Source: Rhabdornis inornatus
Taxonomy: Eukaryota > Chordata > Aves > Passeriformes > Rhabdornithidae
Direction: 5' to 3'
DNA: 64,000 bases
Assembly (NCBI GenBank): GCA_013397075.1
Contig: VWZS01011033.1
Location: 303,938-367,937 of the forward strand
Shown: positions 27,062-40,677 of the stretch, in pieces
How positions within the stretch are numbered: the stretch's first letter is position 1
How the letters are laid out: each line of letters starts with the position of its first letter
Notes under the pieces: model-generated
What the model was told of the DNA's origin: nothing
What the model saw: only the letters and a program-made list of their open reading frames with translations
Databases searched by the model: none
Translations under genes and position numbers: made by a program

Positions 27062-28738
27062 AACACTTTCAACTGGAATTTAGACATATAGTAAAAGTAG
27101 TTGTCTCAATATTTCAATGGGTTGAGCATTATATAATCTTTCTAGTATTCAATGATAAATCTGTCAAAAGACAATGTATTTTCCTTAAGATGTGCAGTTA
27201 AGGGTTACTACTTTGTTAAAGTGTTTAAGCATTGGCAGACTTCAAGAGATATGTTTTTAAGGTGTTTTGTGACCTATTCACCTTACCTTAATATGAAGTC
27301 CCATTTGTATACATAAGGATTGAAAATCATGTGATTTGTTGTAAATAAGCAGCAAATGTTATTGCTGTCCAGAGTACCATGGAGAAGAAACTCTTGCATG
27401 TTTAACTCCCCACCCTACCTCCTACTCCTTCACTGGAATGCTGAACTATTGTTTACTGTAACCAGTAATAATAGGAATTGATCTCTGTAAGGCATTATTC
27501 TTTCCAAGTGTCTAATAGTTCATATTCACAGTCCTTGCTACAATTACAGAACAAAGGCAAGTTCCGTCTCTCCTCTCAAAGATCTCTAGAACTGTGCCTT
27601 ATACTACTCATAATTTTGAATGGTAATAAATCTGATAGGTTTTATACCGAAAATAATGATTTAAGGGAATTAGTGAATAGTAATGAGCTGATAGCTTCAC
27701 CAGATATAAAGTGAAAACATAGGCATCTAGTTCCAGGCACACAAGCTTTTATGAAATAAAAATGTTGCAGGGATAATACAATGAGCAATATGCAGGGAGG
27801 TGCTGTTAACTATTCAAGATACATCCCATGAATATCCTTTGAAATAATTTAGTGACAAAAGATACTTCAATTTTTGTTTGTATTGGTTTTTTTTTTAAAC
27901 CAATATTGTATAAGAAGTAGTAATAAAAATGTTGTTTGAATGAAAACAAGTTATTTATAATTCCACAGGTTTACTGAGGATATACAGTATTCAATGTGTG
28001 TTTCCATAAAAGTTTCTGTGATAAATTTTTATTTTTTAAAACTTTCTTAATTATTACTCAATTAGATCAATTAGTAGAGTTTTGCTTCATTTCAACAACT
28101 TCTAATTGTGATGTGGCATCAAATATAAAACCTTGCTTTGGTTTTCTTTCTACTTTTTTTTTAAACTGCCTTTACTAATTATAGATTTCTTTGCATGCCA
28201 TTATTCAGTAGGAAAAAATGGGTGTCAATATTCACACATTCTTCCTTTTTTTAGAAAAATGTTCTCTACAAGGTGTATATATATTATCCTAATATTTTTA
28301 GAGAAATATCTACATAAAAGAATAAATAATTATGTTCTCCTAGGGAGAACCACATATGTATAGTTTTTATGGCAGGGAGGGAGAATCAAAAACTTCCTTG
28401 GCCGTAAGGATTTCATCTGTGTTTCCCCATTTGTTGAAATTGCAATTCATTGTATATTTTACAAGGTTTATGAATCTTTATTGCTTTATTGCAGTGAATG
28501 TGTGCCAACCTTAATACTTGAATGTATTTTACTATAAATAATTGTTTTTTCTTCCCATTTTTCAAATTACTACTTGCACTATACAACAATAGTTTATTAC
28601 TGTTTTCTAATGGTTTATTACTATTTGGCACTATATGTTGTGGTAGAGGTTTTTTCTTCAATGACATGTTGGCATATTTCATGTTTCACTCCATGATTTC
28701 ATTGAGACTGACTCACTAATTCATCCTTTTTGTGTTGT
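27062..28738. other. unique AT-rich sequence
   Basis: Very AT-rich; no gene or repeat family recognised. Confidence 0.45.
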
Positions 28739-28743
28739 GTCCT

Positions 28744-30217
28744 TGTTATAATTTAGGTTTGCCAATTTTAATAGACTCATTTTTCTGTTGTGAGATAGAA
28801 TTAGGAGCAAAAGCAAGGCAGGCCTAAAACTTAAAAGGGTATATAAAGAAACTTTATTGACAACACAAAGAAAAGAATAAATTCAGAATAAGATTTTCAG
28901 ACTACTCCCTCCTCCCCACTCCACACCTTTTTAACAACATACAAAAGCACTTCAGTCAGTTCCCAACTTAAATAATCTTCAGTTCACTTCAGGGAGAGGA
29001 ATTTCCTCTTGTCAGGCTATAGGGACTTTTTTGCAAGAAGAAAAAAAATGGTTCTCTTGTGACTTCACTGTCCACAAACTCTTTTTATCTTCACAGCTTT
29101 CCCAAAGCTGTGCTTATGGGCCATGTTAAAACTCTATGGGGTATTTACTTTTAAGAATGAACTGTTCAAAAGTAAAAGTTCTCTTCATCTCTCTTTGTGT
29201 TCATGCTTCATCTCCAGAAACAGAGATCCCCTTTTTTCCTCAGGGCAAAGGATTCTCAACACAGGTGCTTTTGGTCAATGATCAGTCAAATGGAACACTC
29301 CAACCCCTCATGTCTTTTTCCACAGTTTATAGGAATTTTTAATGTAGTACAGTCTATCTCTATAGCTTACAAAAGGATTTTCAACCTAAATTCACAGCAT
29401 CTTTTCATTTTCCGTCCATCGGGAACTTGACTCCTGCTTCACTGACTTTAGTATATCCTCTCTGTTCGTTTTCCTTTTATTCAAGAGAGGATTGAAGATC
29501 TGCAAGTCTTATCTGAGCATTGGAAGGGTTAAAATCTCCCATGGAGGATGCAGGGGCTGGGCCAGGCCATGCTGGAGCTATGCCAGGATCTGAGGACACT
29601 CAGGCTGCACTGGGAGGGTGGGGATAGGGGACGGCTAAGATCTCAATCAGCCCCCCTGGAGCTCAACTGCAGCACCCACTGCCCATGGCCACCCCTCCTC
29701 CCTGCCGGGACACACCAGCTTTCCAGACAGGGGGCCCAGCTGCCTCTCCCCCAGGCCGTGTGGGTGGCTGGGCGGGCTTAGCAACCCCTCAGCTGTTCCG
29801 GGCTGTTCCGAGCCAGCGGCAGGGTAAGGCCCCACCGAGCTCGGCCACGCCAGGGGAGGAGGGAGGGCTAGCATCTCAGCAATGGGCCTCTCCTCCCCCT
29901 GGCCATAAGGGCCTCTGGTTGAAAAGCAGGGCCCAGCGACCTCCTGAGCCCACCCCTGCCTGGCCTGGGCTGCATGGGTGGGGCCCCGGGCCAGGTTGGT
30001 GTTACCTTGTAAAAGGCCGGAAATGAAACAGGGCTTTCCCCATGTTACCTCCTTCAAAATGTGTGTTCACAGAGTGAAGTAACTTGTCTAATTAGTTTCT
30101 CAGGCTGTCAGGAACTAAACCAACTTCCAATTTGTCTCATCAATTCACAGAGGAAATTCTCATGGAGAACTCCTCAGTGTGTCCTCCCCCATGTGCTTTC
30201 AATGCATAACCAGCACA
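28744..30217 (-). mobile_element. solo LTR, ~1.5 kb family L2, copy A
   Basis: A 1474-bp element with exact 5-bp target duplications GTCCT at 28739-28743 and 30218-30222. On the minus strand it begins TGTGCTGGTTATGCATTG and ends in ..TATAACA. The minus strand has AATAAAGTTTC at 28853-28858 and adjoining bases, about 110 bp from its 3' end, the expected place for a poly(A) signal, so I read the sense as minus. Positions 29545-29990 are very GC-rich and likely U3/R promoter sequence; open frames there (e.g. 29647-30057) are composition artefacts. Homologous along most of its length to 32184-33784, with a deletion of roughly 70 bp near its 3' end. Confidence 0.88.
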
Positions 30218-30222
30218 GTCCT

Positions 30223-31055
30223 GTTTTACTTCTGCTAGTGTCAACAACAGTAGCTATATTTTACCTCACTTGGTATAATTTTGCTATAATTTGGTATAAT
30301 TTGCAGTGTAAGAACCATTTTGTCAAAAATTTTTGAAGACTAATGTGTAAGAGAAAATAGTATGGGTCAATTCAGCTATCACTTCTGAAACTTGGTAGAA
30401 GTTCACCCTGTATACCTGGTGAAGAATAGTGAGCACGCAATAATTTATTCAAGTTTATAATGAGCACAGAGTGCCAGTGGGGAAAGACAAATAAAAACTT
30501 AAAGGTCTTAATCAATACCACTCAAATGGGAAAATTTCAGTCAAGTTCTTAGATTAGTCTTAATGGAAATACAGCACTGAAGTATTGGTGACCTTTACAT
30601 TTCAGCTGGCATGTGGAAACATACCATTCATTACCATAATTTTGCACAGGCTTGCGAAAGCAAATCCTCAAATCCTCAAATATAAGTTACTGAGAATATG
30701 GTTGTTATCCTGTATATATATTCTGTTCAGCTCAGAGTTTGCATATGGACCACAAAGCAAATTCCTTATGGTTGTCCGGGTCATGTGAATTTTGCTCTCT
30801 CAAATGTTGTTCAAATATTTTTCTCAAATACTTAATTGGAAGGAATTTTTTACATTACATACATTTCTTTATGTGGTAGGATAGTATTTTGACTCAAAAT
30901 GTACTTATTTTTGGACTCTTTTGTTCTAAAATTTTAAAAATAGTTGAGGAATATGCAAAGCTTAAAACTATTACAAGTTACATAACTAGTTGTTATGATT
31001 TGTATGGCACTGTACATTGCACACAGGTAGTGGTGCAGCACAAAGAATATATAAA
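30223..31055. other. unique AT-rich sequence between LTRs
   Basis: A short three-fold repeat of a (T)GGTATAATTT-like unit lies at 30270-30303. Nothing else recognised. Confidence 0.5.
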
Positions 31056-31713
31056 TGTTTCTTGGTTTGCGATGCAGGATGTAACCAAAAGTATGTATTA
31101 TATCACCATCTGTTGAAACCAGGTGAGGCAGTGATCTTTATCTTTTCCATGACCCATCCTTCCTCCAAGAAGGTATCTTCTGTTAATGGGCCATTGAATC
31201 TCACTGCATGACTGATAAAATGACATCATCCCATTGTGATATGCTCCACCCAGGGGGAGGAGCCAAGCATTTCCTACCTAGATAAAAATATGAGATTTGG
31301 AACATCAGAGCAACCTTTTTCCACTGGATTCCAGAGGATAAACCAGACCCTTCTACATCATCACTGGACCTTCAGAGGAAAACTGCACCCTTCTACAGGA
31401 CCACTGCTTCAACAGAACCACATCTATCACTCCACAAGGACTAGAGTCACCATTTTATCAGATTGCTACGAACACCCTGACTGAAAAGGTGTCAGGTTGT
31501 CTTCTGACTCTATCAGTGTTTTGGTTTTTCTGTATTACTGTATTTATGTTTTAATTTTCCTAGTAAAGAACTGTTATTCCTATTCCCATATCTTTACCTG
31601 AGAGCTCCTTTATTTCCAAAATTATCGTTATTTGGAGAGAGGGGGTTTACATTTTCCATTTCAAGAGAGGCTCCCGCCCTCCTTAGCAGACACCTATCTT
31701 TCAAACCAAGACA
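31056..31713 (+). mobile_element. solo LTR, family L1, copy 2 (sense)
   Basis: Plus-strand counterpart of 20573-21239, about 655 bp, ending CAAACCAAGACA. A TATA-like GATAAAAATA is at 31281-31290, a likely AGTAAA poly(A) signal in CCTAGTAAAGAACTG lies near 31559-31573, and a U5 of about 140 bp follows. The flanks contain AAATG on both sides (31053-31057 and 31714-31718), overlapping the first bases of the LTR. This is explained most simply as a target duplication with loss of one TG at the 5' border. Confidence 0.88.
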
Positions 31714-31718
31714 AAATG

Positions 31719-32178
31719 ATTTTCAAAGTATCACATAAGAACTTTGTATTAAAGGTAAAATAGTTTTCCAAGTCAGTAGTTAAAGGTAATTTTCATTTGG
31801 TCATCCTTTACCTTTTCTTTTATATATCCAGAGAATGTAGTCCATCTCAATCCTTGCAGAAAATAAAATAAGGGGTCTTAGATTTTTTTTTCATTAAATA
31901 TACCTATTTCATTCTTTAAGCTCCATTTACCCTTACTGTGCATCAGAATGGGGTTTTTTTGTGATAATAAATTATTTGAACTGCTAAAGATGTGATTTTG
32001 AATTTATTTTTTTTTTAACTGGAAAATGCACAGAACTTGAGTGGAAATAGAGCAGTCTGTAAAAATTTATCTGGAAACGCTATTCCAACTCAGGAATAAT
32101 ATATTGACTTATTCAAAGTTAATTTATCATGTAAATGACCTGTAAGAAGTATCTGAAAGTGAAAATAAGGTAGCCTGT
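31719..32178. other. unique AT-rich sequence between LTRs
   Basis: No gene or repeat recognised. Confidence 0.45.
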
Positions 32179-32183
32179 CTAGG

Positions 32184-33784
32184 TGTAGTGGTTTTGATTC
32201 GCCAGTTTGAGATTTCCCAGCGAATGCACCAATTTATGTTGTGAATTTAGCGCTGGCTAAATTGCCAGTGCACTCATTAGAATTATTTACTCGTTTCCTG
32301 CTGTGAGATAGGATTAGGAGGGAAGCAAAACAGGCTCAAACTTTGAAGGGTATAAAGAGAAACTTTATTACTAGAAACAATAAGAAAAAATTAATAATAA
32401 TCAGAATAAAAGTTTCAGAACACTTCTCCTCCCCCCACAACTTCTTTTCTTTCAGACTGACAACATGCAGAAACAAATTAGTCAGTTTACCACCTCTAAA
32501 AATAGTCTTTCTCCAATTTACATAGGGAGAGGAGTCTCTTCAGTCTGTGGAGACTTCTCCGTAAGAAAACAGTTCCCTCGTGGCTTGTGTCCCAGCAAAT
32601 CAGCCGCCCAGAAGAATGGAAATCTGATCACTGTGTAAAAGTCCCTCGACTTACAGTTTCCCCCACAACTGTTATCGAGGACCATGTCAACTTATGGGGT
32701 TTATTTTTAAAGATTTGAGCAGTTCAGAAAGCAAAAGTTCTGTTCATCTAACTCTGAGATCATTTTCATCTCTGGGAAAAGCGATCTTCTTCTTCCCACA
32801 GGACAAAGGGTCTTCTTCACTCTTCTCTCTGTCTGTTCAAACTTCTCATGGGATCACAGCTACCTCAACATCTGCTTACTTCAGCACTGGTGCTTCTGCT
32901 CATGACTGTGATTAGAATGCTTCATCCCCCCAAAATGCATTGCACAAGTTACAGGGGAAAAAAGAGTCTGATATATCAATCATATCTTTTCCATAGCCTT
33001 ACAAGAGGATTTCAGCCCAAGAGTGAGGCATCTCCATCAATCCCTTCCATCTGGGACCTGATTTCTCCTGCACTGATCTGGGTGTCTTCATGTTGTTTCT
33101 CTGCATGTCTATCACTGTCCATTTCTTTCGCTCAGGAGAGAGAACAAAGTGTCTGCCAGTCTCATCTGGACAATGAAAGAGTTAATATCTTGCCCTGCCA
33201 GCAGCTGTTCTGGGGCTGGGCCAGGAGAGCAGGGCCCAGTAAGAAACAGTGGTGGCTGCTCTGGCTACATAGGTGTTTTCTGGCTTTTACTGCATTCAAT
33301 TCCAGCCATGGAATTCCTACTGATGGTCTTCCCCTGCCCGGCTCCCGCTGGGCCATGTGAGCTGCAGCGGAGGGGGCGTGGCGGGGAGAGCAGCCAGGGT
33401 CGCAGCAGCCTCCTCAGCAGCGGCAGAATTTCAGCTGCACCGCTGGCCTGCCTGGCTTGTCTGGAGGAGGAAACCCGACCCAGCCAGCGCTGGGCAGGGC
33501 CCAGGGCCTGGCTCAGCCCTGCTAGGCCCGCAGCTGCGTGGGGCCTGGCCTGGGAGACTAGGACTAGTTACTTTCTGAGAGGCTGGAAATGAAAGATTCC
33601 CTGGGTTTATTTGTTTCAAAATGTGAATTTCACAGAGGTGTGTCCATCTCTTTCAGTGGTTTAACAGATTGTCAGTTCTCAAAACCAATCACTGGTTGTT
33701 TTTTGTCATACATAGAGGAAGCTCTAGCTGCTCCTTTCAGAAAAAATCACTTCCATGGGTTGTCTTTAGTGCCAAACCAGCATA
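32184..33784 (-). mobile_element. solo LTR, ~1.6 kb family L2, copy B
   Basis: A 1601-bp element bounded by the exact 5-bp duplication CTAGG (32179-32183 and 33785-33789). On the plus strand it runs from TGTAGTGGTTTTG to AACCAGCATA; read on the minus strand it ends ..AAAACCACTACA, a classic LTR terminus. AATAAAG is on the minus strand at 32364-32369, leaving about 180 bp of R-U5. The segment 33190-33560 is GC- and CpG-rich, with a GGGGGCGTGGC box. Same family and orientation as copy A, but an independent insertion because the target duplications differ. Confidence 0.9.
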
Positions 33785-33789
33785 CTAGG

Positions 33790-35324
33790 TAACTATAAGT
33801 AACACTGAAATGGGCAGATAGACTGACAAGGAGTCATTTCTGTCTGGCTTCTCTCTGTTTGCTGCATGAAAATCTCAAAATATCTTAGGTCCATTATGGA
33901 ATGGTGTAGGAAATGCTTACATTTTTAAAAGACGTGATGGGTCATGAAAGCCTGTTCTCTTCAAGCTCTATGATGTGTAAATACCTTTCAGGGGTTTTGC
34001 TTCATTTGGTTGTTTTTTTGTTGGTTGACTTTTTACCAAGAGTGGGTATCTGTTCTGTTAATATTTGTGTCCTAGTGGTGTGATTTAGCAGAATGAGACC
34101 TGATCAGTGTGAACCTGACTCCTTACTTTATCCACCTCTATGTGGAATCTGTAGCTTCTGTCAAGGTAAGAGCTTTAAAATGCAAACAGTCCATTTTAGT
34201 AACATGCAAAGAAACCTCAGTTAATTTGGTTGAGGGTCTGTTTTTGTAATTATTAAGAAAGATTTGCCTTAATTGTGATATTGCTTGGAGAACGTATGAA
34301 TTTTTTGCAAAGTTGTCTTATGTTTATTGTTCCCTGGGTTATCTTTGAAATTTTTTTTCTTTGTTGTTATGGGATATGTCCCTTTAACATAATTCAAGTA
34401 AATGCCTTGTGTATGGTATATAAATACAGAACTATTAAAAGCTCTATAGGTTGCTACTGCTATTTTAATCAAACTAAAATTTATAAGCAAAACAGCTGAT
34501 ACAGAAATGTCATACTGACAATGAGATCTGTAGGAGTCTTTTGAGTGTTTCTGTTATGAGATATACTGGTTATATTGTTATTTCAGAAAAAGTTATTTTC
34601 TCATCAAGCAGCTTTGAGTTTATGGACTTTTCCTAGAGGAAGGCTCCTGTGGATATCCTGCATTCCCTATCTGAAGTATGACATTGAGCTCCTTTGTCAG
34701 GTATTTTGCAAAAAGAGACCTTCCATACTACTAGGCTTTATTTAAGAAAAAGTTTAACTAATCTCTTGGAGAATCCTTCAGTGATATATGGATAATGATT
34801 TGGTGGGCAAGGAGTACAGGAAGGAGGACCAAGCTGACTTGTGGTTGTTTCAGTCTGTTGAATAGTCTTGTACTTCCCATCATTATAGTGTATTATAGTG
34901 GTATATGGTTAGATGACAAAACTAAGTTTTTATAGTAGCTATCAACCTTTATTTTCTAGTTAAAAATGGGAAAATTAATTTCATTAAAGAGTAGAATGTA
35001 GAATGTGGAATATAAAATATAAGCAGCTTTTAAAATTTTTCATAGTGACTCATTAAAAATGAATGGATATGGAAAGGCAGGAGTTAAAAAAATTCACCTT
35101 TTCGCAGGCAGTCTCTTTTCTAGTTTCTCTTGTTCTTTGTAATAGATTCTAAAAAACGTGAAATGTTCTGAGTTGTGTTTTGTATCTCTTATTCCTTGTA
35201 GTATTGATACCTGGTTTATATTCATACAGATAATTTATTCATATTCACCTGTAGGTCATTTTGTATACTGTCACATTTAGTGGAAAATGCATACAAGTGA
35301 TCCACTGAATATTGACTTAACAGA
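33790..35324. other. unique AT-rich sequence
   Basis: No gene or repeat family recognised. Confidence 0.45.
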
Positions 35325-35575
35325 ACTGTGAGATAATTCAGTTTGGAAGGGGTCTTAGGAGGTTTCTAGTCCAACCCAATGTTCAAAGCAGGTTCAGCCT
35401 GGGCTGCTCAGGATTTGATCCAGCTGGATCCTGAAAACCTCCAAGTCTGGAAACTGCACAGCCTCTTTGGGCAGCCTGCTACAGGAAAAAAAGGCTGATC
35501 AGGCATGATTTACCCTTAGTAAATCCATGCTGGCTCTTCTCAATCACCAAGCTTGGCATGTACTAAGCAATATGA
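35325..35575 (-). mobile_element. CR1 LINE 3' fragment
   Basis: Antisense CR1: CAGTTTGGAAGGGGTCTTAG and GAGGTTTCTAGTCCAACCC, then GGTTCAGCCTGGGCTGCTC, then the CTTAGTAAATCCATGCTGGC block. Diverged and 5'-truncated. Confidence 0.85.
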
Positions 35576-38500
35576 AAGCTAAATAACTTCTCAAGTGCAT
35601 GAGATGTGACAGATTTGTTAAGTCATTATCCTAGCAAGTAATTTCAGAGGAACCTTCGTTTACATTGGAAACACAAATGGAAACATTTTGAAGGTCTGGT
35701 GGGTACTATTGACCTTGTACCCTTTTTCTCAGATTCATAGTTTCTCCATGTCTTTGCATTTAATTTCTGTTTCTGCTGTATAAAGTCCTAGGCACAAGGG
35801 AAAGTGGAAAAAAAAATATTTTTTATAGATTTTTTTTTACTTCAGAATGTGAATACTGATTTTTTTTTCTTTGGTAGCTAGTTCTAAAATTTCTGTCAGT
35901 GTCTTGTCATTCTGAAATGTCTCTGAGCCACTGAAATCTTTTACTTGGTACTGCAGTAAAAATAATGGATATTTTAAGAAATTCATGGTTATGCAACAGA
36001 TAAGCCTATCTAAAAGCGTGAATCTTCTTTGCTGTTAAGCAAGAAGGAGTTGACTATAAATGTTGCAATACTTCAGTGAGTATCTCAGTTTAATCAGCTT
36101 TCAGTATGTTTTTATTAGAGGAGATATTAGAGTTGCTTAACAGTACAAAACCTTCATTATCCTATTCTTAATGTCACATTCCTTCCTATTCCTATGACTA
36201 GAGCCAAACTCCAATGGAATGACATACTCTGTTTTGTAGTCAGATTGTTAAGACCTCATGTCTCAACTGGGACAGAAACCGCAAAGTTGCATATAGATGT
36301 AATTTACAGCCTAATTGTCAAAGATATATGACCCATAGGTAGACCTAATTTTTTTTTATATATGTGGGGAAAGAATTAATGAAACCGCATTGTAAAACTG
36401 ATTTGGCAATGGATTCTGTTAGCTATGGATAGAAATGAGAAAGAACGTAAAGGAATGATCTGTAGTAAATGTAGTAAATGCTGAGGCAATGTTGAATAGA
36501 GAAATTATTAGGCAGAAGGTCTTTAATAAGTGTATTTCTTTTCCACTTGATTTAAACATTCCATAAATGTTAAATTAATCTAAATAAAATCTAAAAAAGT
36601 TGGGGCATAGAAAGTTTAAATATAGTAGATCTATTGTAGCTACCAAATCAATTCTACATAAGCAGACTTTCCTTCAAGTGTTTCTTTTTCAGTCTAGCTG
36701 AAAATTGTATTTGTTGGATGCATTAAAGAGCAGCTAACAAAAAATATGAATATTTCTAATCTAGTGTAGTATTGTAGTACCTGTGATAAAAAAGTAATTC
36801 CTGGAGTCAACCTTCATTCATTAACATGGAGTTAATGAGCTAAGTTTTATTACACCAATAAAAACGTTTTCAGTATAAGAAAGAATTCCTATTTCATAGA
36901 AAATAGAATATATAAACCATATGTTGTAAATGCTTAATGAGAAGTGTTTATATCTTGATTTTATATTTTTATTGAGAATGATTTCTCCCATCCCATTTTG
37001 GATGGAGGAATTTGCTCATTGTGCAGTTAAATGAAATAACTGAAGAACACAGGAGTTACAGGCTGGTGGCAGTACTATTACTGTGCCTAATTTATCTTAC
37101 AAGACACTGAAATGCTGCCCGTGGGGGATATTCCTAAGAACACATTTTAACCACTGTAACTCCACTTTTTTATGTGTCTTGCCAATTTTAGCTTTAACAT
37201 ATTTAGTAGGTTTTTAATTTCACTTGGCCGTTTCAAAAGTGCAATGAATTGATAGGTAATACAGAAAAAAAAACCCAAAAAGTTACTTGTGAACACAGAC
37301 AAAGCTGGATAAATTACAAAGGCAACAGGGATTTTCAGTTACCAAGCTGTTTGGGCATCTAGTCAGAGGTTCATCACGCAATGCTTATTTTTATTAATTG
37401 TTTTTATTTGATTCTCTCATCAAGATTTACAGAATGAAAATGAGTGACTTATATGGTGCTTGAAATTACCTTTTTTTAGTGTAAAAAAAATTGGGGTAGA
37501 AGTTGAAAAATTGAGAGCCTCTATTTTTTCAGTACAAAGGAATATATTTGAACAAGGAAAAAGATGATTGTGGTTTGCATAATCTTCTGCCACATGGATG
37601 TTACAATGCAGAATAGTATTTGAAGTTCTTTGACTTCTTTAGGACTTTGGAGAGTTATGTCTAATGATCCATCATTAATAATAAACATTTGAGCATCCTT
37701 AACGGTTGATTTTAACTCGTGGAGAAAAAAAGCTGTTAAAAAATAAGCTGTAAAAAGGTAATTCAATATTGTCAGATCCAGATAATTATTTTTTTCTGGT
37801 CTTTTTAATAATTGAGTTGTGTATTACATAACTCCATTTCAAAGGTACCAGAAAGAATAGTCCTAGTTGATTGTCATCTTAATACCTATTTCCCCCCAGC
37901 CCCATGGAGTTTCTTGCCAACTTGTGGCTCAATTCCAAGGTTGCAATTATATTGTTAGAGAAATAGAAGAAAGTGTCCTGTCAGTCAGCTATTAGCAAGA
38001 GCTACCAGAAATCTAAAAAAAGCTTACATATTTGTATATTGGATTATGGAGCAGAAATAATGTGTAGCATTGAAGACTACAAATGCAAACACTGACTTCT
38101 TTCTCATGTAAGAAGCAACTAAGTTCTCTTAAAATAAAATAAAATCCCCCAAACGCTTAACTGATGTTACCACTGGCACTTTTTTAGGTCTATTCCTTCT
38201 GCTATGCTGCCGCTGTCTTTTCTCAAGATACTGTTTTTCTCATTATGAATCTTTTTCCAGGGAAGCAGGGAGAAGGAAATTGGAAAAATAGCAAGATTAG
38301 TCTCTGAATTGGTTTTGCCACTGCTCTTCAGAAGATTTGTTGAGATGGACCCAGAGCACCTGTTACCTTGCCAAACATAAAGTAAGTGTATTCAAGTTCT
38401 TTTATTGGTAAATGAAGAGCAAAATGGCTGCTCCATCAGTCTAGATCTCTAATGCAGCGTCCAGGTATGCAGAATCACTAAATCTATGGATATAACCTTC

Positions 38501-40677
38501 TCTTCCTATAACAGAAACAACTTCATAGAGCCCATAGCAAAGCTTTGTTTTCAAAGGCAGAAAACTGGCAAACTTGAAAAGAGGAACTCATGGGAATAGG
38601 GATGAGTGTAAGAAGGAAGGCTCCTGTCAAGATGAATTGGTCACCTTAAAAATAGATGACTTTGAAACACATGAGATGTGCTGCCTGCTCATATATCTTA
38701 CATTGAAGAAATTTAATCCAGATATGGTTTAAATGACCCAAATCAAACGCCTTTATGCAAAAACAGACCCTTCTTTAATAAAAACCAAAATTAAACTCCT
38801 GTGAGTAAGAACTTACAAGAAAAAATACAGAAATGAAAGCAGGCATGATTGTAATGAAAATTTTGTTCTGATTAGTAAGAAAGTTTAGCTAGATCATGAA
38901 TACAGGTTGTTTATTTGTTTGCTTCGTTTTGCGGAGGAATTAAGACTATACTAAATTGAATCTGTCATTCACTTCGAATAATCAGTTTTTAAAAAAATAC
39001 CTTTTTGTACTTTCTTCATTGAGTCAGATAGTGCTGTTCTTTTAGTGAGAACTTTGTTGTGTGTTTCCCTGCAACTCCCCCTTTCCATGTTATTTACTGT
39101 GAGAATGTGACCTTATTCTGGGTCATGATTCTTTTGGTATGATTTCTATCATGGAAGAAAGGACAATATGTAATAGATCACAACATGAACAAGGTTATTT
39201 TCATTAAGATTATTTGCTGTAATTTTTCAGTAGCATACTGGTAAAGAAATTTTATGGTTGCCATTAACCCTGACTACAGGGTTATTTTATCCTTTCTGAA
39301 TTGCTGAAAGAACTTTTAATGAAAATAAAGCCTTCTGCCAGGAGAAACTAGAAATGTCTGTTCATTAAAAATGTTTAAAGGGCTGATAAACTCTCAAACT
39401 AAGAGTAAACATGAATGACGTGTATAGTTATTATGTTCCTGTAATTTATGGAGAGGGGGTTGATGGGTAAAACATTTCTCATATGTTTTTTCTTTGGATT
39501 CTAAATTGGGCCTTGCAGAATTCTACATAAATATTTAAAACAAAAGACTGTGTGCTCAGGCAGGCAGGTGTAGGAGAACTATTGGTCTTATTGGATAGCC
39601 ATACACTTCAAGAAATTGACCTTACAATTCCAGAATCTAGGCCTATCTGTGCAGATGTACTATAAATATTCTGCTCCACCAGAAGCAGCATTTCTTTAAG
39701 CATTTAAAGATGTCAGAAGTATTTTTAATAATTAACAGAAGGTCTGTTAGAAAATGAGAAACGTGAGCTACCTAGGCTTTTTCATGTATTGACAGCCCAG
39801 ATATTACAGGAAATAAGAGGGCTCTTACTGGATTCATTGGTCTGCTCTGATCCATCAAAATCTCTGTAGAGGAAATTTTTGTTGATTACGAGTCAAAGAG
39901 CAATTCCTTTTTTGAAATCGAATTGCTTGTAAAAGATACAAAACTGAACAAGATGGAGGTTGCTACCCTCTGTACATATTGGGTAAAATTCCAGCTGGCA
40001 GGGCACTGCTTTCTTCATTTCATTTATCCTCTGTGCTTTTAGCCTTGATGTGAATATAATAGTAGCTTCTTATATTTTCAGCCTGATTTGGGTTCTACAT
40101 TCTCTGGGAATTATTCCTGGTCTACAGAAATGTAAGGGAAAGAAAAATAGAACTGTAAGCCTGTTTTAAAAGAATCAGGGTCTTTTGGATATTTTTATGT
40201 GTATATATATTATTGGCAGCTGATGCAGATTCATTGGAGGGTTCTTTTTCCTTCTGTGCTTAGGACATAGCCGAATAAGAATCTCTAGGAATAAAAAAAA
40301 TCTGCAGGATTGAGAATGATGCCATTACAAAGGGGAGAGTGGTTCCAAGATTATTCCTCCCTCAGGTATGTAAGTGTGAATGGACTTAGTATTTTCATGT
40401 AGAAGACTCTTTTATCAAAACTGAGATAGCACTACAGAGTCAAGGAAACAACAGAAAAATCCTGTGAATTCTGCCAGAATTGAGATTAGTGCCATAGATT
40501 ATAGAACCACTTTGTGATGGCAAAACCATTCTCTTTCAGAAGTATCTATGACTGTACATCTTGGAATATTGTACATATTGGAAAATGAGCGACAAAATTT
40601 TGGACAAAGGTAGTGGCATAAGTATTGTTTGTAGATCTTAGGCCTTACCTGTGTCATAGCCAGTCCCCTTAGTGGAA
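35576..40677. other. unique AT-rich sequence
   Basis: About 5 kb with no gene or repeat family recognised. Only trivial local repeats, such as GTAGTAAAT twice near 36463-36480. Confidence 0.45.

Noticed and set aside
29647..30057. 136-codon minus-strand open frame
   Set aside because: Lies wholly inside the GC-rich part of solo LTR copy A, where stop codons are rare by composition.
20573..31713. L1 copies as the ends of one large element
   Set aside because: They are in opposite orientation and each has its own flanking duplication candidate.
33149..33592. 147-codon and overlapping 170-codon (32848-33360) plus-strand frames
   Set aside because: Inside solo LTR copy B, antisense to the LTR; no known LTR-encoded protein.
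28744..33784. L2 copies A and B as the two LTRs of one provirus
   Set aside because: Each has its own exact target duplication (GTCCT versus CTAGG), and the DNA between them has no retroviral genes, so they are separate solo LTRs.
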